Positions 63,359 through 64,000 of a stretch of 64,000 bases of DNA are shown in pieces. The notes beneath the pieces were generated by a model. That model made no database searches, had not been told where the DNA came from, and worked only from the letters and a program-made list of their open reading frames with translations. Source of the DNA: Hwangdonia lutea (GTDB lineage Bacteria > Bacteroidota > Bacteroidia > Flavobacteriales > Flavobacteriaceae); NCBI RefSeq assembly GCF_032814565.1, contig NZ_CP136521.1, forward strand, positions 1,088,501 to 1,152,500. The letters are read 5' to 3'. Numbering within the stretch: position 1 is the first letter of the stretch; the number at the start of each line of letters is the position of its first letter. Position numbers and translations under genes: made by a program.

Positions 63359-63724
63359 ATGCAACTATCTAAAACCGAAGAAGATTTAATGAACCACTTG
63401 TGGAAACTCGAAAAAGCGTTTATGAAAGATTTATTGGATGAATATCCAGAGCCAAAGCCAGCGACCACAACCGTTGCCACACTTTTAAAACGAATGACAG
63501 ACAAAGGTTTTATAGCTTATAACTTATTTGGAAAATCTCGCGAATATTATCCGTTGGTTAAAAAGAAAGACTATTTCTCAAAGCATGTAAACGGATTGAT
63601 AAAAAACTTTTTTAACGATTCGGCAAGTCAGTTTGCATCGTTTTTTACCAAAGAAACCAATTTAACAAAAGAAGAATTAGAGGATTTAAAAAAACTAATC
63701 GATAACGAAATTAAAAACAAATAA
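63359..63724 (+). CDS. blaI: BlaI/MecI-family repressor
   Basis: A 121-residue winged-helix repressor. MQLSKTEEDLMNHLWKLEKA, FMKDLLDEYPEPKPATTTVA and TLLKRMTDKGFIAYNLFGKS, then REYYPLV, form the DNA-binding domain (about 1-75). The remaining helices (about 80-121) form the dimerisation part. In BlaI the cleavage site of the sensor lies between the two; it cannot be located surely here. Its promoter carries three dyads of the BlaI type. It is followed two bases later by a BlaR1-type sensor. In Bacteroidota this pair mostly regulates genes other than beta-lactamases, so resistance should not be assumed. Confidence 0.93.
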   Translation: MQLSKTEEDLMNHLWKLEKAFMKDLLDEYPEPKPATTTVATLLKRMTDKGFIAYNLFGKSREYYPLVKKKDYFSKHVNGLIKNFFNDSASQFASFFTKETNLTKEELEDLKKLIDNEIKNK

Positions 63725-63726
63725 TC

Positions 63727-64000
63727 ATGTTTTTACTTATTTTAAAATCCAGTGCCTGTTTAGCGGTTTTTATATTGTTTTACAAGTTGTTTCTTGAAAA
63801 AGAAAGCGTGCACCATTTTAAACGTTTTTATCTTTTGGGCGCTTTATTGGTTTCTATGGTTATTCCGTTTATAACCTTTACAGAATATATTCAAGTAGAA
63901 CCTGGTCAAGAATTTATGCCGTTTCAACCCCTAGCATTTACCTATGCTGTTGTTGAAAAAAACACAACATGGCAAGAGTATATCCCTTATATTTTATGGA
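63727..64000 (+). CDS. BlaR1/MecR1-type M56 sensor protease, N-terminal part
   Basis: A coding frame starts at 63727 and runs through the window edge (91 codons). Residues 1-20 (MFLLILKSSACLAVFILFYK) are a membrane helix with the conserved LFYKLFLEKESVHHFKRFYL just after. A second helix, FYLLGALLVSMVIPFITF, follows near residues 34-51. This is the start of Bacteroidota M56 sensor transducers, which cleave BlaI-type repressors after ligand binding. The zinc protease motif lies beyond the edge. Confidence 0.85.
   Translation, partial: MFLLILKSSACLAVFILFYKLFLEKESVHHFKRFYLLGALLVSMVIPFITFTEYIQVEPGQEFMPFQPLAFTYAVVEKNTTWQEYIPYILW

Noticed and set aside
63359-64000. A beta-lactam resistance locus from the BlaI/BlaR1 pair
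   Set aside because: No beta-lactamase or PBP2a gene is visible, and such pairs are common general regulators in Bacteroidota.

Overview
The window reads as chromosomal DNA of a marine-type member of the Flavobacteriaceae (Bacteroidota). The support is low GC content with A-rich leaders, several promoters of the Bacteroidota type (TTTG or TTG, about 19 bases, TAnnTTTG), and Bacteroidota gene families: a two-component propeller sensor kinase, META lipoproteins, a BlaI/BlaR1 pair and an FMN-binding glutamate-synthase-like protein. No rRNA, phage, transposase or CRISPR was seen. One tRNA (Leu, anticodon TAG) is present.

Layout. 1-2159: start of an RND efflux adaptor, its GbsR/MarR-type regulator, and NhaA. 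2481-8375: complete urease operon ureABCEFGD followed by a UreH-like nickel permease, all on the minus strand. 8598-19007: a DMT permease, then an eleven-gene minus-strand stress run (META lipoprotein, three SDRs, butanediol dehydrogenase, Dps, hibernation factor, Usp, HdeD, GNAT, lipoprotein amidohydrolase). This run contains two copies of a 185-bp inverted-repeat element and an SDR gene relic. 19431-25530: glutamate-synthase-like protein, FUSC membrane protein, DsbD. 26006-32893: NTF2/RidA/NTF2/SDR genes facing a propeller sensor kinase and its LuxR-type regulator. 32925-49492: minus-strand stress and ion-homeostasis genes (MscS, Usp-TPR, Dps, GreB, TMEM175, quinone reductase, HbpS/GlcG, formaldehyde dehydrogenase, AraC regulator, cardiolipin synthase, K+/H+ antiporter, MgtE, ArsC-like, aconitase). 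49909-56548: catalase, SnoaL-like, DsbA-like, pirin, cytosine-deaminase-like amidohydrolase, MFS. 56586-64000: patatin-barrel protein, baeRF protein, tRNA-Leu, M20 dipeptidase, DMT permease, BlaI and the start of BlaR1.

How the parts fit. The clearest new regulatory signal is a dyad, TTAGTTCG-N8-CGAACTAA. It occurs at the same position relative to the -7 element in front of the GbsR-type regulator (702-736) and, 18 kb away, in front of the META lipoprotein that heads the stress run (19039-19074). This suggests that one repressor controls both an efflux operon and a general stress operon. A second shared motif (CACAT-N4-ATGTG followed by ATTGCATWAT) precedes both the propeller sensor kinase and its response regulator. 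Three BlaI-type dyads cover the blaI promoter. Enzyme oddities include a urease flap cysteine replaced by alanine, a cytosine-deaminase-like protein with Ser after the catalytic Asp, an ArsC-like protein without the catalytic cysteine, and two Dps paralogues that differ at one ferroxidase ligand.
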